Positions 1-9,562 of a stretch of DNA of 13,878 nucleotides are shown piece by piece; position 1 is the first letter of the stretch, and every line of letters begins with the position of its first letter. The DNA lies in the NCBI GenBank assembly GCA_944326175.1, contig CALVCY010000125.1, forward strand, positions 1 to 13,878. Direction: 5' to 3'. The notes beneath the pieces were generated by a model. That model was given only the letters and a program-made list of their open reading frames with translations. It did no database searches and was not told the origin of the DNA. This DNA is from an uncultured Erysipelotrichaceae bacterium. GTDB lineage: Bacteria; Bacillota_I; Bacilli_A; Erysipelotrichales; Erysipelotrichaceae. The translations under genes were made by a program, and so were the position numbers.

Positions 1-1046
<1,046 letters not shown>

Positions 1047-1132
1047 TTAACATGGACGATAATTCACAGAAAGCAAACAATTACGGAATCGATACAGAAG
1101 ATAAAAAGATAGAGGATACGAAGAGCATATCA

Positions 1133-1145
1133 ATGGTCGAACCAT
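1133..1145. repeat. Short dyad ATGGT-CGA-ACCAT
   Basis: A 5-bp inverted repeat around a CGA centre. The core TGGTCGAACCA recurs exactly at 1727-1737. The two copies flank the decayed MarR gene, so they could be operator half-sites or simply remnants of a small repeat. Confidence 0.5.
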
Positions 1146-1212
1146 ATGGATTTTAGGAATCAAGCGAACTGGCTTATACTCATGGTATGACCCTAAAACC
1201 CTCGATCATAAC

Positions 1213-1235
1213 GGTTGGAACCCGAGGTTCCAACC
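1213..1235. repeat. Perfect 10-bp inverted repeat with CGA loop
   Basis: GGTTGGAACC, then CGA, then GGTTCCAACC. The stem is uninterrupted. No T-run follows on either strand, so an intrinsic terminator is unlikely. It lies about 190 bases upstream of the GH1 start at 1022 and shares the CGA centre with the two shorter dyads in this gap. An operator or an RNA element is possible. Confidence 0.65.
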
Positions 1236-1348
1236 TAGCCATGGTACAAACCAAAATGACAGTGGATCATCAAAAATCAATGATACCGGAATTGGATTAT
1301 CGGATCCAAATCATTCGAACCCATGGAGACATGGATCAAACCATTCCC

Positions 1349-1694
1349 TTATAACGATTCAAAAAACGCAATACGTTTGTTTAAACATTGGAAAATGCAT
1401 TGATCCATCATGAAGTGGAGCTGTGTATCCATTCATTGAAAGATCGTCCTTCCACACCGATTGATGGTTCAAACCACGTATTCCATCCGTTTCACATTTG
1501 CTTAATATTTTGGCCACACTGCTTTTATCCATATTTAGCAAATGTGCGATCAAGTCCTGATTGCAGTGTGGATGTTGATAAATCACACTACAGATATCAT
1601 ACGCTGCGTTGCTCAAGGCATTATGGGTAAGGTGGTCTTTACAATATGACCATGCGCTTTTGCTAATGGCTGAAAAGTGATGAACTAAAATTAT
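1349..1694 (-). pseudogene. Decayed MarR-family transcriptional regulator
   Basis: In one frame, reading leftwards from 1694, the sequence gives a recognisable MarR N-terminus and winged helix: ILVHHFSAISKSAWSYC, then DICSVIYQHPHCNQDLIA, LLNMDKSSVAKILSKCETDG. Three lesions are visible. The likely start codon is ATA (1692-1694) where ATG would be expected, about 8 bases after a GAGG ribosome site. After ETDG the homology jumps frame, as if one A had been inserted near 1481-1482, continuing as YVV-stop-TINR. The stop is TGA (1469-1471) where MarR proteins have Arg, consistent with CGA to TGA. Further left there is another stop, then degraded fragments such as QLHFMMDQ and a final TAA at 1349-1351. 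Intact relatives are about 140-150 residues. It lies between the esterase and the second GH1 gene and probably once regulated one of them. Family assignment is from motif memory; the lesions are seen directly. Confidence 0.75.
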
Positions 1695-1725
1695 AATGTT
1701 ACCTCATGTATCCACCATTCTACCC

Positions 1726-1738
1726 GTGGTCGAACCAC
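1726..1738. repeat. Short dyad GTGGT-CGA-ACCAC
   Basis: A 5-bp inverted repeat with a CGA centre, just downstream of the esterase stop and upstream of the dead MarR gene. Its central 11 bases are identical to those of the dyad at 1133-1145. It has no T-run and is not a convincing terminator. Confidence 0.5.
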
Positions 1739-1751
1739 TTGCATAGGATGG

Positions 1752-2489
1752 TCATACCTTTCGTTTACTCTCTTTGTAGGCATCACTGCGTGGGATCCAA
1801 TCCATGAATCGTTCTATACACTGGTCCCAGAATCGCCATTCATGGCTGTAACCCGGCTTAGATACCCAGGTATGATCGATATGATGATCATCCAAAAAGT
1901 GATGGTATTTCAGATTCGAGGCATAGAGAAAATCATCTTCGCCACAGGCAAGATATATCGATGGTAATACCATATTTTCATTAATGGCTTCTTGTGTCAT
2001 CTTCACTATATTCCCCTGCTCATGTTCAATGGCGGCGGAAAATGCACCCACTGCCTGATAGTGATTTGGATATTGGATCATATGGTAAAGCGTTCCGAAA
2101 CCACCCATGGACAGACCCGCCAAATACGTATCTTCTTTTCTTGATGAAATCGGAAACATGGATGTCACGAATTCGGGAAGTTCTTTTTCCAGGAACAGTT
2201 CAAAATTTGCAGACTTTCCATTGTCTTTATAAAATCCGTTTTCACCGCTGATCATCACCACAGCGATCTGACGTTCTTCGGCATACAGTTCCACATTGGC
2301 ATAACCACACCATTGAAGATGGTTGTTGCCCATTCCATGCAACAAATAGATCACAGGATATTTATGGACAATACCATGACTTGTTTTACCATTGATCACT
2401 TCCGGAAAAGATAATGTAGGTAAGATCACGGTAATATCCGTTGAGCGCATCAAAGAATAAGAAATGAAATTACATTCGATTCTAGCCAT
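1752..2489 (-). CDS. Alpha/beta-hydrolase serine esterase (tributyrin esterase / esterase D-like)
   Basis: A 245-residue cytoplasmic esterase of the EstA / S-formylglutathione-hydrolase-like group, acting on short-chain acyl esters. The oxyanion-hole segment YLLHGMG is at residues 48-54, the nucleophile Ser127 sits in AGLSMGGFG, a likely catalytic Asp lies in CGEDDF (185-186), and His216 is in GYSHEW. The length is normal and the frame is intact. No signal peptide is seen. The start is supported by an AGGAGG site 3-8 bases upstream of the ATG. It is co-oriented with the PTS-GH1 operon upstream (111 bases after the GH1 stop) but behind a terminator-like structure, so it may be partly uncoupled from it. 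Sandwiched between two phospho-beta-glucosidase genes, it could remove acyl or phenolic ester groups from imported glycosides. That role is inference; detoxification or general esterase activity fits the sequence equally well. Confidence 0.9.
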   Translation of the reverse strand: MARIECNFISYSLMRSTDITVILPTLSFPEVINGKTSHGIVHKYPVIYLLHGMGNNHLQWCGYANVELYAEERQIAVVMISGENGFYKDNGKSANFELFLEKELPEFVTSMFPISSRKEDTYLAGLSMGGFGTLYHMIQYPNHYQAVGAFSAAIEHEQGNIVKMTQEAINENMVLPSIYLACGEDDFLYASNLKYHHFLDDHHIDHTWVSKPGYSHEWRFWDQCIERFMDWIPRSDAYKESKRKV

Positions 2490-2555
2490 ACGTCCTCCTG
2501 GTCACAATTTAACCCTATCCATATAATCAGTTTACCATTGTATCGAATGGTCTAT

Positions 2556-2592
2556 ACCACATAAAAAGATGTGGTAGAACCACCACATCTTT
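2556..2592 (-). terminator. Intrinsic terminator with a competing hairpin, after the first GH1 gene
   Basis: On the minus strand AAAGATGTGG pairs with CCACATCTTT (2583-2592 with 2565-2574) around an 8-base loop, followed by TTTTTA. This starts 7 bases after the GH1 stop. The middle arm can instead pair with a third segment, ATGTGGT on the minus strand (2556-2562), giving a 7-bp hairpin that excludes the terminator. The plus-strand segments are ACCACAT at 2556-2562, ATGTGGT at 2569-2575 and ACCACAT at 2582-2588. Confidence 0.75.
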
Positions 2593-2599
2593 GATTCGA

Positions 2600-4195
<1,596 letters not shown>

Positions 4196-4208
4196 TCACC
4201 CGTGCCGA

Positions 4209-5504
4209 TCAAGCATCCAATTGGGTTTGAGTTGCCTGTTCTTCCTTCAATGTTGCACGTTCAGCGATTTTAAAGAACGGGAAGTACAGTGCCACACAGA
4301 CCGCGATCAATACAAATCCCCAAATCAATCCCGTGAAGGAATTGGTGGCCATCCACATGTAAATGGGTGTCGGGATGACGTTGGATAATGCCACACCGGT
4401 AAATGGTGCAACCAATCCAATCCGCATCACCAGGGAGGTCAATAACACACAGATACCTGGGGAAAGCACGAAGGGGATCGCCATGATCGGATTAAGAATG
4501 ATCGGGAAACCAAACATTACCGGTTCAGTGATTTGGAAAATCGACGTGGCAATGGATAATTTACCTAAACTTTTATACTGTTTGGATTTGCTGATCAATA
4601 AGAGAATGGTCAAACCAAGAATACCGACATTGGTCACCGGTGTCAGCATCGCCCATTCCAAATAAGGACAGGCTTCTCCGGCTGCAAATGCAGCCATATT
4701 GGCCTGGGTAGCCGCTGAACGGATCGATCCCAATGTGGCATACGCCAGCATATCGCCATGGATACCGAACATCCACAAGAATTTACCTGCCATCAGATAC
4801 AATGCGGCACCGACAGGATTGGCACCGATCCCCATCAATGGGGCTTGTAATACAGAGTAAATAAATGTCTGCATCGTTCCATAACTTGTCGCTGCAAATC
4901 CCATACGAATCAGCATGAAGACAATGAATACCAAGCCGGCTGGAATCATGGTTTCAAACATACCCGCCACAGCAGGCGGAATGGAATCCGGCATTTTGAT
5001 CTTGATGTTTTTATCCATCAGGAAACAATATAAGCGTGCACCGATCAAACCGCAGATCATGGCCACAAAGATTCCTTGAGAACCAAGAACTGAAACCGGT
5101 AAAACATTGGAAGCGACACCGCTGATCATTTCTCCAGCTTCATTGGCAATGGAAACATTTGCTGTAAACGGTGTAACGATCATGAAACATCCAAAGGCGA
5201 CCATAGCAGCCGGTAACGGACGTTTTTGATTGAATGATTTCGCCACTTCATAACCGACACATAAAACGACCATGATGGCATACATGTTGGAAACCATGTT
5301 GATGGGGATGGATAAGATCTCTCCCAATCCACTGGTGGTTAAGAAATTCTGCCATGGATCAAGCGGAATGGACTTGACCAAAGAGAACAAAGAGGCACCG
5401 ATGGAAAAACCAGCAATACCCATGAATGCATTCATGATGATCTTGATATAGCGCAATTGCGCAAACTTCATCACTGTTGCACTCATCTTATCGACAAATG
5501 ACAT
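4209..5504 (-). CDS. celB: PTS lactose/cellobiose-family permease, subunit IIC
   Basis: A 431-residue integral membrane transporter of the PTS lactose/diacetylchitobiose/beta-glucoside family. It carries the sugar across the membrane and holds it for phosphorylation by IIB. The sequence is rich in hydrophobic segments consistent with about ten membrane helices. Two family landmarks are visible: His249 in WMFGIHGDM and Glu327 in ITEPVMFGFP, matching the substrate-binding His and Glu known from the ChbC structure. The length is usual for the family (about 420-450). Start at 5504 follows an AAAGGA site, 44 bases after the IIB stop. The family transports cellobiose, chitobiose, lactose and other beta-glycosides; beta-glucosides are favoured here because of the GH1 neighbours, but the exact sugar cannot be read from sequence. 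Confidence 0.95.
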   Translation of the reverse strand: MSFVDKMSATVMKFAQLRYIKIIMNAFMGIAGFSIGASLFSLVKSIPLDPWQNFLTTSGLGEILSIPINMVSNMYAIMVVLCVGYEVAKSFNQKRPLPAAMVAFGCFMIVTPFTANVSIANEAGEMISGVASNVLPVSVLGSQGIFVAMICGLIGARLYCFLMDKNIKIKMPDSIPPAVAGMFETMIPAGLVFIVFMLIRMGFAATSYGTMQTFIYSVLQAPLMGIGANPVGAALYLMAGKFLWMFGIHGDMLAYATLGSIRSAATQANMAAFAAGEACPYLEWAMLTPVTNVGILGLTILLLISKSKQYKSLGKLSIATSIFQITEPVMFGFPIILNPIMAIPFVLSPGICVLLTSLVMRIGLVAPFTGVALSNVIPTPIYMWMATNSFTGLIWGFVLIAVCVALYFPFFKIAERATLKEEQATQTQLDA

Positions 5505-5548
5505 AATGGATCCTTTCTATATGAATTGATTGACATCGCAAGCAACAC

Positions 5549-5851
5549 TCAGTCGTGCATCAATTGGCGTGCCTGCGCGATGACTTTCGCGCCGTCGAGT
5601 CGTCCATATGCGACCATATCCACAACATCGACTGGGATATTGCCACATTGGGCGCGAACACCATCCAGCTCATAACGGACCTGTGGTCCGATCAAAATAC
5701 AGTCGGCATATGCGGATACGCTTTTTGCTTCGCTAACAGAATGTGCTTCCACACTGCATTCATAATTCATCTGTTTGGCTGCTTCGCGCATTTTGTTCAT
5801 CAGCATGCCGGTGGACATACCTTGGGCGCATAACAGTACAATATGTTTCAT
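5549..5851 (-). CDS. celA: PTS lactose/cellobiose-family phosphotransferase, subunit IIB
   Basis: A 100-residue soluble IIB protein that receives phosphate from IIA on a cysteine and passes it to the sugar bound by IIC. The phosphorylated Cys8 sits in the P-loop IVLLCAQGMSTGML, the classic IIB(cel/chb) signature, followed by the Rossmann-like core and GPQVRYEL. It starts one base after the IIA stop codon; its ribosome site (AAGGAA) is inside the end of the IIA gene, indicating translational coupling. Length and domain are complete. Confidence 0.96.
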   Translation of the reverse strand: MKHIVLLCAQGMSTGMLMNKMREAAKQMNYECSVEAHSVSEAKSVSAYADCILIGPQVRYELDGVRAQCGNIPVDVVDMVAYGRLDGAKVIAQARQLMHD

Positions 5852-5852
5852 T

Positions 5853-6173
5853 TTAGTGTTCCTTTCCTTGCACTTTCATCATGGCTACCATTTCACTGGC
5901 CAGATCTTTGACCGTCATGGCATTCATGACATGATCCTGTGCATGGACCATCAGAAGACTCAACGGGACCGGATTCCCGTTGGTTTCGGCAAAGATCAGC
6001 TGAGTCTGTGCCTGATGGGCTTCGTTCATTTGCTCGTTTGCCTGCGCCAGTAAGGCATCTGCGGATTCGAAGTTGCCATTTCGGGCTTCTCGGATAGCCT
6101 GAATCGATGCCGAACGAGCATTTCCTCCATGGGTAATCAATTGCATGATGGCAACTTCCATTTCACTTCCCAT
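5853..6173 (-). CDS. celC: PTS lactose/cellobiose-family phosphotransferase, subunit IIA
   Basis: A 106-residue helical IIA protein, expected to form a trimer, that accepts phosphate from HPr on a histidine and donates it to IIB. The active His77 and the metal-binding Asp80 are in LLMVHAQDHVMNAM, matching the LacF/ChbA family. The N-terminal helix ITHGGNARSASIQAI is typical. Start at 6173 follows an AGGAG site; Met5 is an alternative but lacks equal spacing. It is the first gene of the PTS operon, 147 bases after the regulator's stop and behind that gene's terminator, so it should have its own promoter. Confidence 0.96.
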   Translation of the reverse strand: MGSEMEVAIMQLITHGGNARSASIQAIREARNGNFESADALLAQANEQMNEAHQAQTQLIFAETNGNPVPLSLLMVHAQDHVMNAMTVKDLASEMVAMMKVQGKEH

Positions 6174-6202
6174 TTTTATCTCCTTTCTTTTTAAGGAATG
6201 AC

Positions 6203-6212
6203 ATTCGCGAAT
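6203..6212. promoter_or_regulatory. Palindrome ATTCGCGAAT in the PTS operon leader
   Basis: A perfect 10-base palindrome between the predicted PTS promoter and the IIA start. It is enclosed by a longer inverted repeat, AAGGAA (6193-6198) and TTCCTT (6218-6223). It would fall about 15-25 bases into the transcript, where a repressor or an RNA structure could act. The binding factor is unknown; the PRD activator gene upstream is the obvious candidate. Confidence 0.4.
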
Positions 6213-6232
6213 CTTATTTCCTTGATGATTCC

Positions 6233-6262
6233 ACTATAAAAAACATAGCGCAAGAAGTTAAA
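6233..6262 (-). promoter_or_regulatory. Candidate promoter of the PTS operon
   Basis: On the minus strand a -10 like TATAGT (6233-6238) is preceded by a weak -35 like TTTAAC (6257-6262) with an 18-base spacer. A good -10 with a poor -35 is what an activator-dependent promoter would look like. The -35 directly abuts the regulator's terminator. The predicted leader is about 55 bases. Confidence 0.4.
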
Positions 6263-6298
6263 CCAAAAAATTGCCGTGAGGGTTACGGCAATTTTTGG
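6263..6298 (-). terminator. Intrinsic terminator of the PTS regulator gene
   Basis: AAAAATTGCCGT pairs with ACGGCAATTTTT (6266-6277 with 6285-6296) around a 7-base loop, with a T-run on the minus-strand exit. It begins 22 bases after the regulator stop codon and separates regulator from PTS transcription. The A and T tracts are nearly symmetrical, so it could act in both directions. Confidence 0.88.
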
Positions 6299-6320
6299 AT
6301 AGGATGGAATTAACGATGGT

Positions 6321-8225
6321 TTAACCACGGTATGCTTTGGCCAAAAGATCCAACAAATGATCAAAGGTTGGTTTTTCGATCAATGCTGTGGCATAATCCG
6401 CAACGCTGATAAAATTGGTCATCATTCGATAAAACGATTCCGAATCATTATTGGAATCGGATAGTGACACGAGAAAAATGATCTGGACATCATTGTGGCC
6501 CCACCATATCGGTTGATCCAATATGGCGACAGCGATAAAGGGTTCACAGGCAAATAGTTTTGCCGCGTGAGGAATGGCCACCAGATTCCCGAAATCTGTT
6601 TGTCCCCATAGTTCCCGTTTCATGATCTGGTGATAGAAATCCGAAGGGACATTGCGACGATTGGCGACATACTCACTCAGTATCGACAATGCCTCTTCCT
6701 TACCACTGGCCGAAAGGTGTGGCATAAACAAGTCCGCAAAAAAATAGTGTCGAATAAAGCCGATGTCCCCGTTTTCCAGCATTTTCTGATAGTTGTCGAT
6801 CTCATCACTGCTTAATATCGGCGATACTTCAAACACCGGGACGGGAACTTTAAAGTTTAATGGAACCGTGGTAAAGACCAAATCGATGGCATTTCCTTTA
6901 AAATCAAACTGTGGCAGTTCATAAACGGTGGATTCATACATATGATCGATGTATTTACCAAATGCCTGCCGATAGCGATACATGAATAACTGGGACGTAC
7001 CCCGTCCTGACACACAGACAACGACGATGTTGTATTTGCGTGGGGTACGATCCCGTTTTTCCATGGCTAAGGCGATCAGGATGGCAATATAGCCGATCTC
7101 ATCATTCGGGATGGTACAACCATAGTACTCGGTTAAAATCGAACAGGTCGATACGGCAATTTCGTACGCATACGCATAACTGTTTCGGATCTGTTTCAAT
7201 AATGGATTGTGCAAGGGAATATGGTAACGTAATCGGATATCCATCGGTACCATATGTTGATTCAATGACATGCGCAGTTCAAGATTTCGACGAAAATCGA
7301 GATGATATGTTTCGTAAATGAAATTAATCATGCGCAGCACTAATTCGTCGATCTGCGTCGAGATGACCATGGATTCACCATAGCCATTTTGGCTGTCGGA
7401 AGAAATCTTTCCGGTCAGATGGACACTGGTATACAGCCGTTCGATTTTATTGAAAGACACTGAACAGACGGCTTCTATGCGATCACACAGCAGATTGGAG
7501 ATGGTTTGGATATAGGAAGAAATTTGATTTTGGATCTCATCGATCTTATTTTGGTCGATTTGGATTGGATGATGGTTGGCAATACGCGCGATACTGATCA
7601 AAAGATGCAACATCAGATTCTCAAATGAACTCTCGGATATATTGATCTGATGTTGGGCAAACAGTTCCATCACGATGGATGCCACTTCACTCGATGGTTT
7701 AAATATGGCATTGTGGCGGAATTCAGGATAGTGATATACATTATTGGCCAGACACAGACGGATATCGAATTCATCTCCGACGATCTTCAATCCGTAATTG
7801 GGACGACGTTGGATGGTCAAACCATATAACGCCACTACCTTCTCCACTTCTTTCAAATCGTTGGTGATGGTATTGCGGGAAACATAGATCGATTCAGCGA
7901 TATCATCAATGCGCTGATATACATTGGATTCCAACAGACGATGAATGATATAGCGGACCCGTTCCTTGGAATCCGATGGGAGTTCTACAGGATAATACGC
8001 ATGAAGATATCGTTCAAATTCGACTGGATCATCGACAACCAGCGTATATCCGCTCCCCGTTTTGGAAAGCAACCGAGCCCCATGTGTACGAATTTCATCC
8101 ATCAGACCGGATAAACGGTTGCGAATGGTTTTGTTAGAGACGCCCAAAGCCACTGCCAGTTCATTGGCAGTGACCGTTTCTTTTTCTTGCAACAACTCCA
8201 ATAATAATTTACTGTGGCGATCCAT
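6321..8225 (-). CDS. PRD-containing PTS-regulated transcriptional activator (LicR/ManR-like)
   Basis: A 634-residue DNA-binding activator controlled by PTS phosphorylation, expected to switch on the adjacent IIA-IIB-IIC-GH1 operon. Numbered from the Met at 8225: two helix-turn-helix domains (ETVTANELAVALGVSNKTIR at 16-35 and DDIAESIYVSRNTITNDL at 107-124), PRD1 about 185-290 with His207 and His269, PRD2 about 295-390 with His324, a IIB-like domain with Cys404 in VVCVSGRGTSQLF, and a C-terminal IIA(fructose/mannitol-type) domain with His553 in VAIPHAAK. The second PRD2 histidine is replaced by Leu383 in EIGYIAILIAL. It lacks the RNA-binding CAT domain of BglG/LicT antiterminators. The frame also opens with TTG at 8276, but that codon lies inside the promoter -35; MDRHSKLLLELLQ at 8225 matches the family's N-terminus. 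No clear ribosome site precedes it. Confidence 0.92.
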   Translation of the reverse strand: MDRHSKLLLELLQEKETVTANELAVALGVSNKTIRNRLSGLMDEIRTHGARLLSKTGSGYTLVVDDPVEFERYLHAYYPVELPSDSKERVRYIIHRLLESNVYQRIDDIAESIYVSRNTITNDLKEVEKVVALYGLTIQRRPNYGLKIVGDEFDIRLCLANNVYHYPEFRHNAIFKPSSEVASIVMELFAQHQINISESSFENLMLHLLISIARIANHHPIQIDQNKIDEIQNQISSYIQTISNLLCDRIEAVCSVSFNKIERLYTSVHLTGKISSDSQNGYGESMVISTQIDELVLRMINFIYETYHLDFRRNLELRMSLNQHMVPMDIRLRYHIPLHNPLLKQIRNSYAYAYEIAVSTCSILTEYYGCTIPNDEIGYIAILIALAMEKRDRTPRKYNIVVVCVSGRGTSQLFMYRYRQAFGKYIDHMYESTVYELPQFDFKGNAIDLVFTTVPLNFKVPVPVFEVSPILSSDEIDNYQKMLENGDIGFIRHYFFADLFMPHLSASGKEEALSILSEYVANRRNVPSDFYHQIMKRELWGQTDFGNLVAIPHAAKLFACEPFIAVAILDQPIWWGHNDVQIIFLVSLSDSNNDSESFYRMMTNFISVADYATALIEKPTFDHLLDLLAKAYRG

Positions 8226-8247
8226 AACAGATGAGTGGACTAACTCC

Positions 8248-8276
8248 ATTACAAGTAAATCAGATTCACTTGTCAA
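8248..8276 (-). promoter_or_regulatory. Near-consensus vegetative promoter of the PTS regulator
   Basis: The minus strand reads TTGACA (8271-8276), a 17-base spacer, then TGTAAT (8248-8253). Transcription would start near 8241, only about 16 bases before the ATG at 8225. This is the best promoter in the window and implies constitutive, low-leader expression of the regulator. Confidence 0.65.
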
Positions 8277-8360
8277 ACTCCACCCAAAATCTGACCGTAA
8301 TCCTGCGGTAATATTTGCAAGTGGATCTTCTCATCCACAGTTAGAACCATAAAGCGTGTT

Positions 8361-9503
8361 TCATTCGTTATCGCTATGCTTTTCTTTCTTAAAAAACGGA
8401 ATCGCATTGCTGATTTCTTCAATGATCCCTTCTTTGATGGAATCACCCAATACATTGATGGCATCTTTGACCAGTTTTGCATCATCACTGTCCAATTCGC
8501 TCATATGCTTCATCACTTTAAACAAATTGCCTGCCAGATTCTCAGTTAGATCATCCGTGGTCACCGCACCGCATTCTTCCAGTGCATCAAAAATGATATT
8601 GACCACTTTGCGTCGATCATCAGTGGATAATTTTGCCAAATAATCATGGAACGCTTGATCAAAAACACGAGAAGATGCCGTGTCTTCCGTGACTAATACA
8701 AAATCTTTACGGATCACTTCCCATGTATAAATGTCATGCTGCAATGCACCCGTTGCATTGGAATGCACGGTGACCTGCAATTCCTTATGGGATAACATTT
8801 TGCCAAAGATCGACGATTGGGGCATGTAGGTTGCGATATAGGGCAAAGCGATCTTATCGTCGATCAATTTAACTTTGTCTGCATGCAATCCCGGTCCGTC
8901 AAAGGAAAAGACACCTTTGATCCGTTTTGCGATCTCATCGTCACAAAACAATGCCGCATAAACTGCAAGGTTCCCACCTTTGGAATGACCACCTAAAAAT
9001 AAATCACCACTGGTCAAACCAGCGACGCGGTGGATATATTCCAATGCATCTTCCTGACTGGGAATGGAATCATCAAATGTCATCAATAAATCTTCTTTCC
9101 AGCCATTGACGGTATTATCCGTACCACGGAAAGAAAGGAAATAGCGATCATCGGGCAATTCGATGGTGATCGTGGAAAACTGTTCCACATCATCTTCATC
9201 AAATCGAAAATCATGGTATAACAGCCGGCAATCCTTGAATCGGGTGGATCGGGCCATTAATTGAAACAACTGCGGATCCTGTGGTGCAAATTTTGGACGC
9301 TGTGCTTCATTTTGATGATAGATTTCATATGCCTGAGCAATGGTTGGACCAACCGCGTCATTAAACACGATATCCTTCATATCCATATAAGAAAAGCGGG
9401 AGAGGATCAGTGCATCCACTTCATTGAACGGATCGGCAGCAAACGAAAGATCACCGCGCCAGATCATATAATCGATAATATTGGTGATTCGATTTTCCTT
9501 CAT
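8361..9503 (-). CDS. DUF2974 (Mbeg1-like) alpha/beta-hydrolase family protein
   Basis: A 380-residue protein of the lipase-like DUF2974 family, common in Bacillota and without a firmly established substrate. The N-terminal region NIIDYMIWRGDLSF and FNEVDALILSRFSY is the family hallmark. Other landmarks are FRGTDN (125-130), the nucleophile elbow GGHSKGGNLA with Ser174, a possible acid residue in FSFDGPG (Asp202), and a candidate His256 in LQHDIYTW. The C-terminal part (about 280-380) is charged and helical with no recognised motif. No signal peptide or membrane helix is seen. The start follows an AGGAG site. It lies 59 bases after the LysR stop with no obvious terminator, so it could be co-transcribed with that gene. 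Enzyme activity is inferred from the fold only. Confidence 0.88.
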   Translation of the reverse strand: MKENRITNIIDYMIWRGDLSFAADPFNEVDALILSRFSYMDMKDIVFNDAVGPTIAQAYEIYHQNEAQRPKFAPQDPQLFQLMARSTRFKDCRLLYHDFRFDEDDVEQFSTITIELPDDRYFLSFRGTDNTVNGWKEDLLMTFDDSIPSQEDALEYIHRVAGLTSGDLFLGGHSKGGNLAVYAALFCDDEIAKRIKGVFSFDGPGLHADKVKLIDDKIALPYIATYMPQSSIFGKMLSHKELQVTVHSNATGALQHDIYTWEVIRKDFVLVTEDTASSRVFDQAFHDYLAKLSTDDRRKVVNIIFDALEECGAVTTDDLTENLAGNLFKVMKHMSELDSDDAKLVKDAINVLGDSIKEGIIEEISNAIPFFKKEKHSDNE

Positions 9504-9562
9504 AAATAACTCCTAAACGTCATTTTCTGATGCAATGATACACCCGATGATCCAACCATCCA

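Noticed and set aside
6321..8225. Interpretation as a BglG/LicT RNA-binding antiterminator with a leader antiterminator site
   Set aside because: The protein has two helix-turn-helix domains and IIB and IIA domains but no CAT RNA-binding domain, and no matching antiterminator site was seen in the PTS leader.
8226..8276. TTG start of the PTS regulator at 8276
   Set aside because: The TTG is part of a near-consensus -35 hexamer, and the family N-terminus begins at the Met at 8225. Met at 8249 is also possible but has no ribosome site.
8319..8336. Small hairpin GTGGAT/ATCCAC as terminator of the DUF2974 gene
   Set aside because: The stem is only 6 bp and has no T-run, so it does not meet a reasonable standard for an intrinsic terminator.
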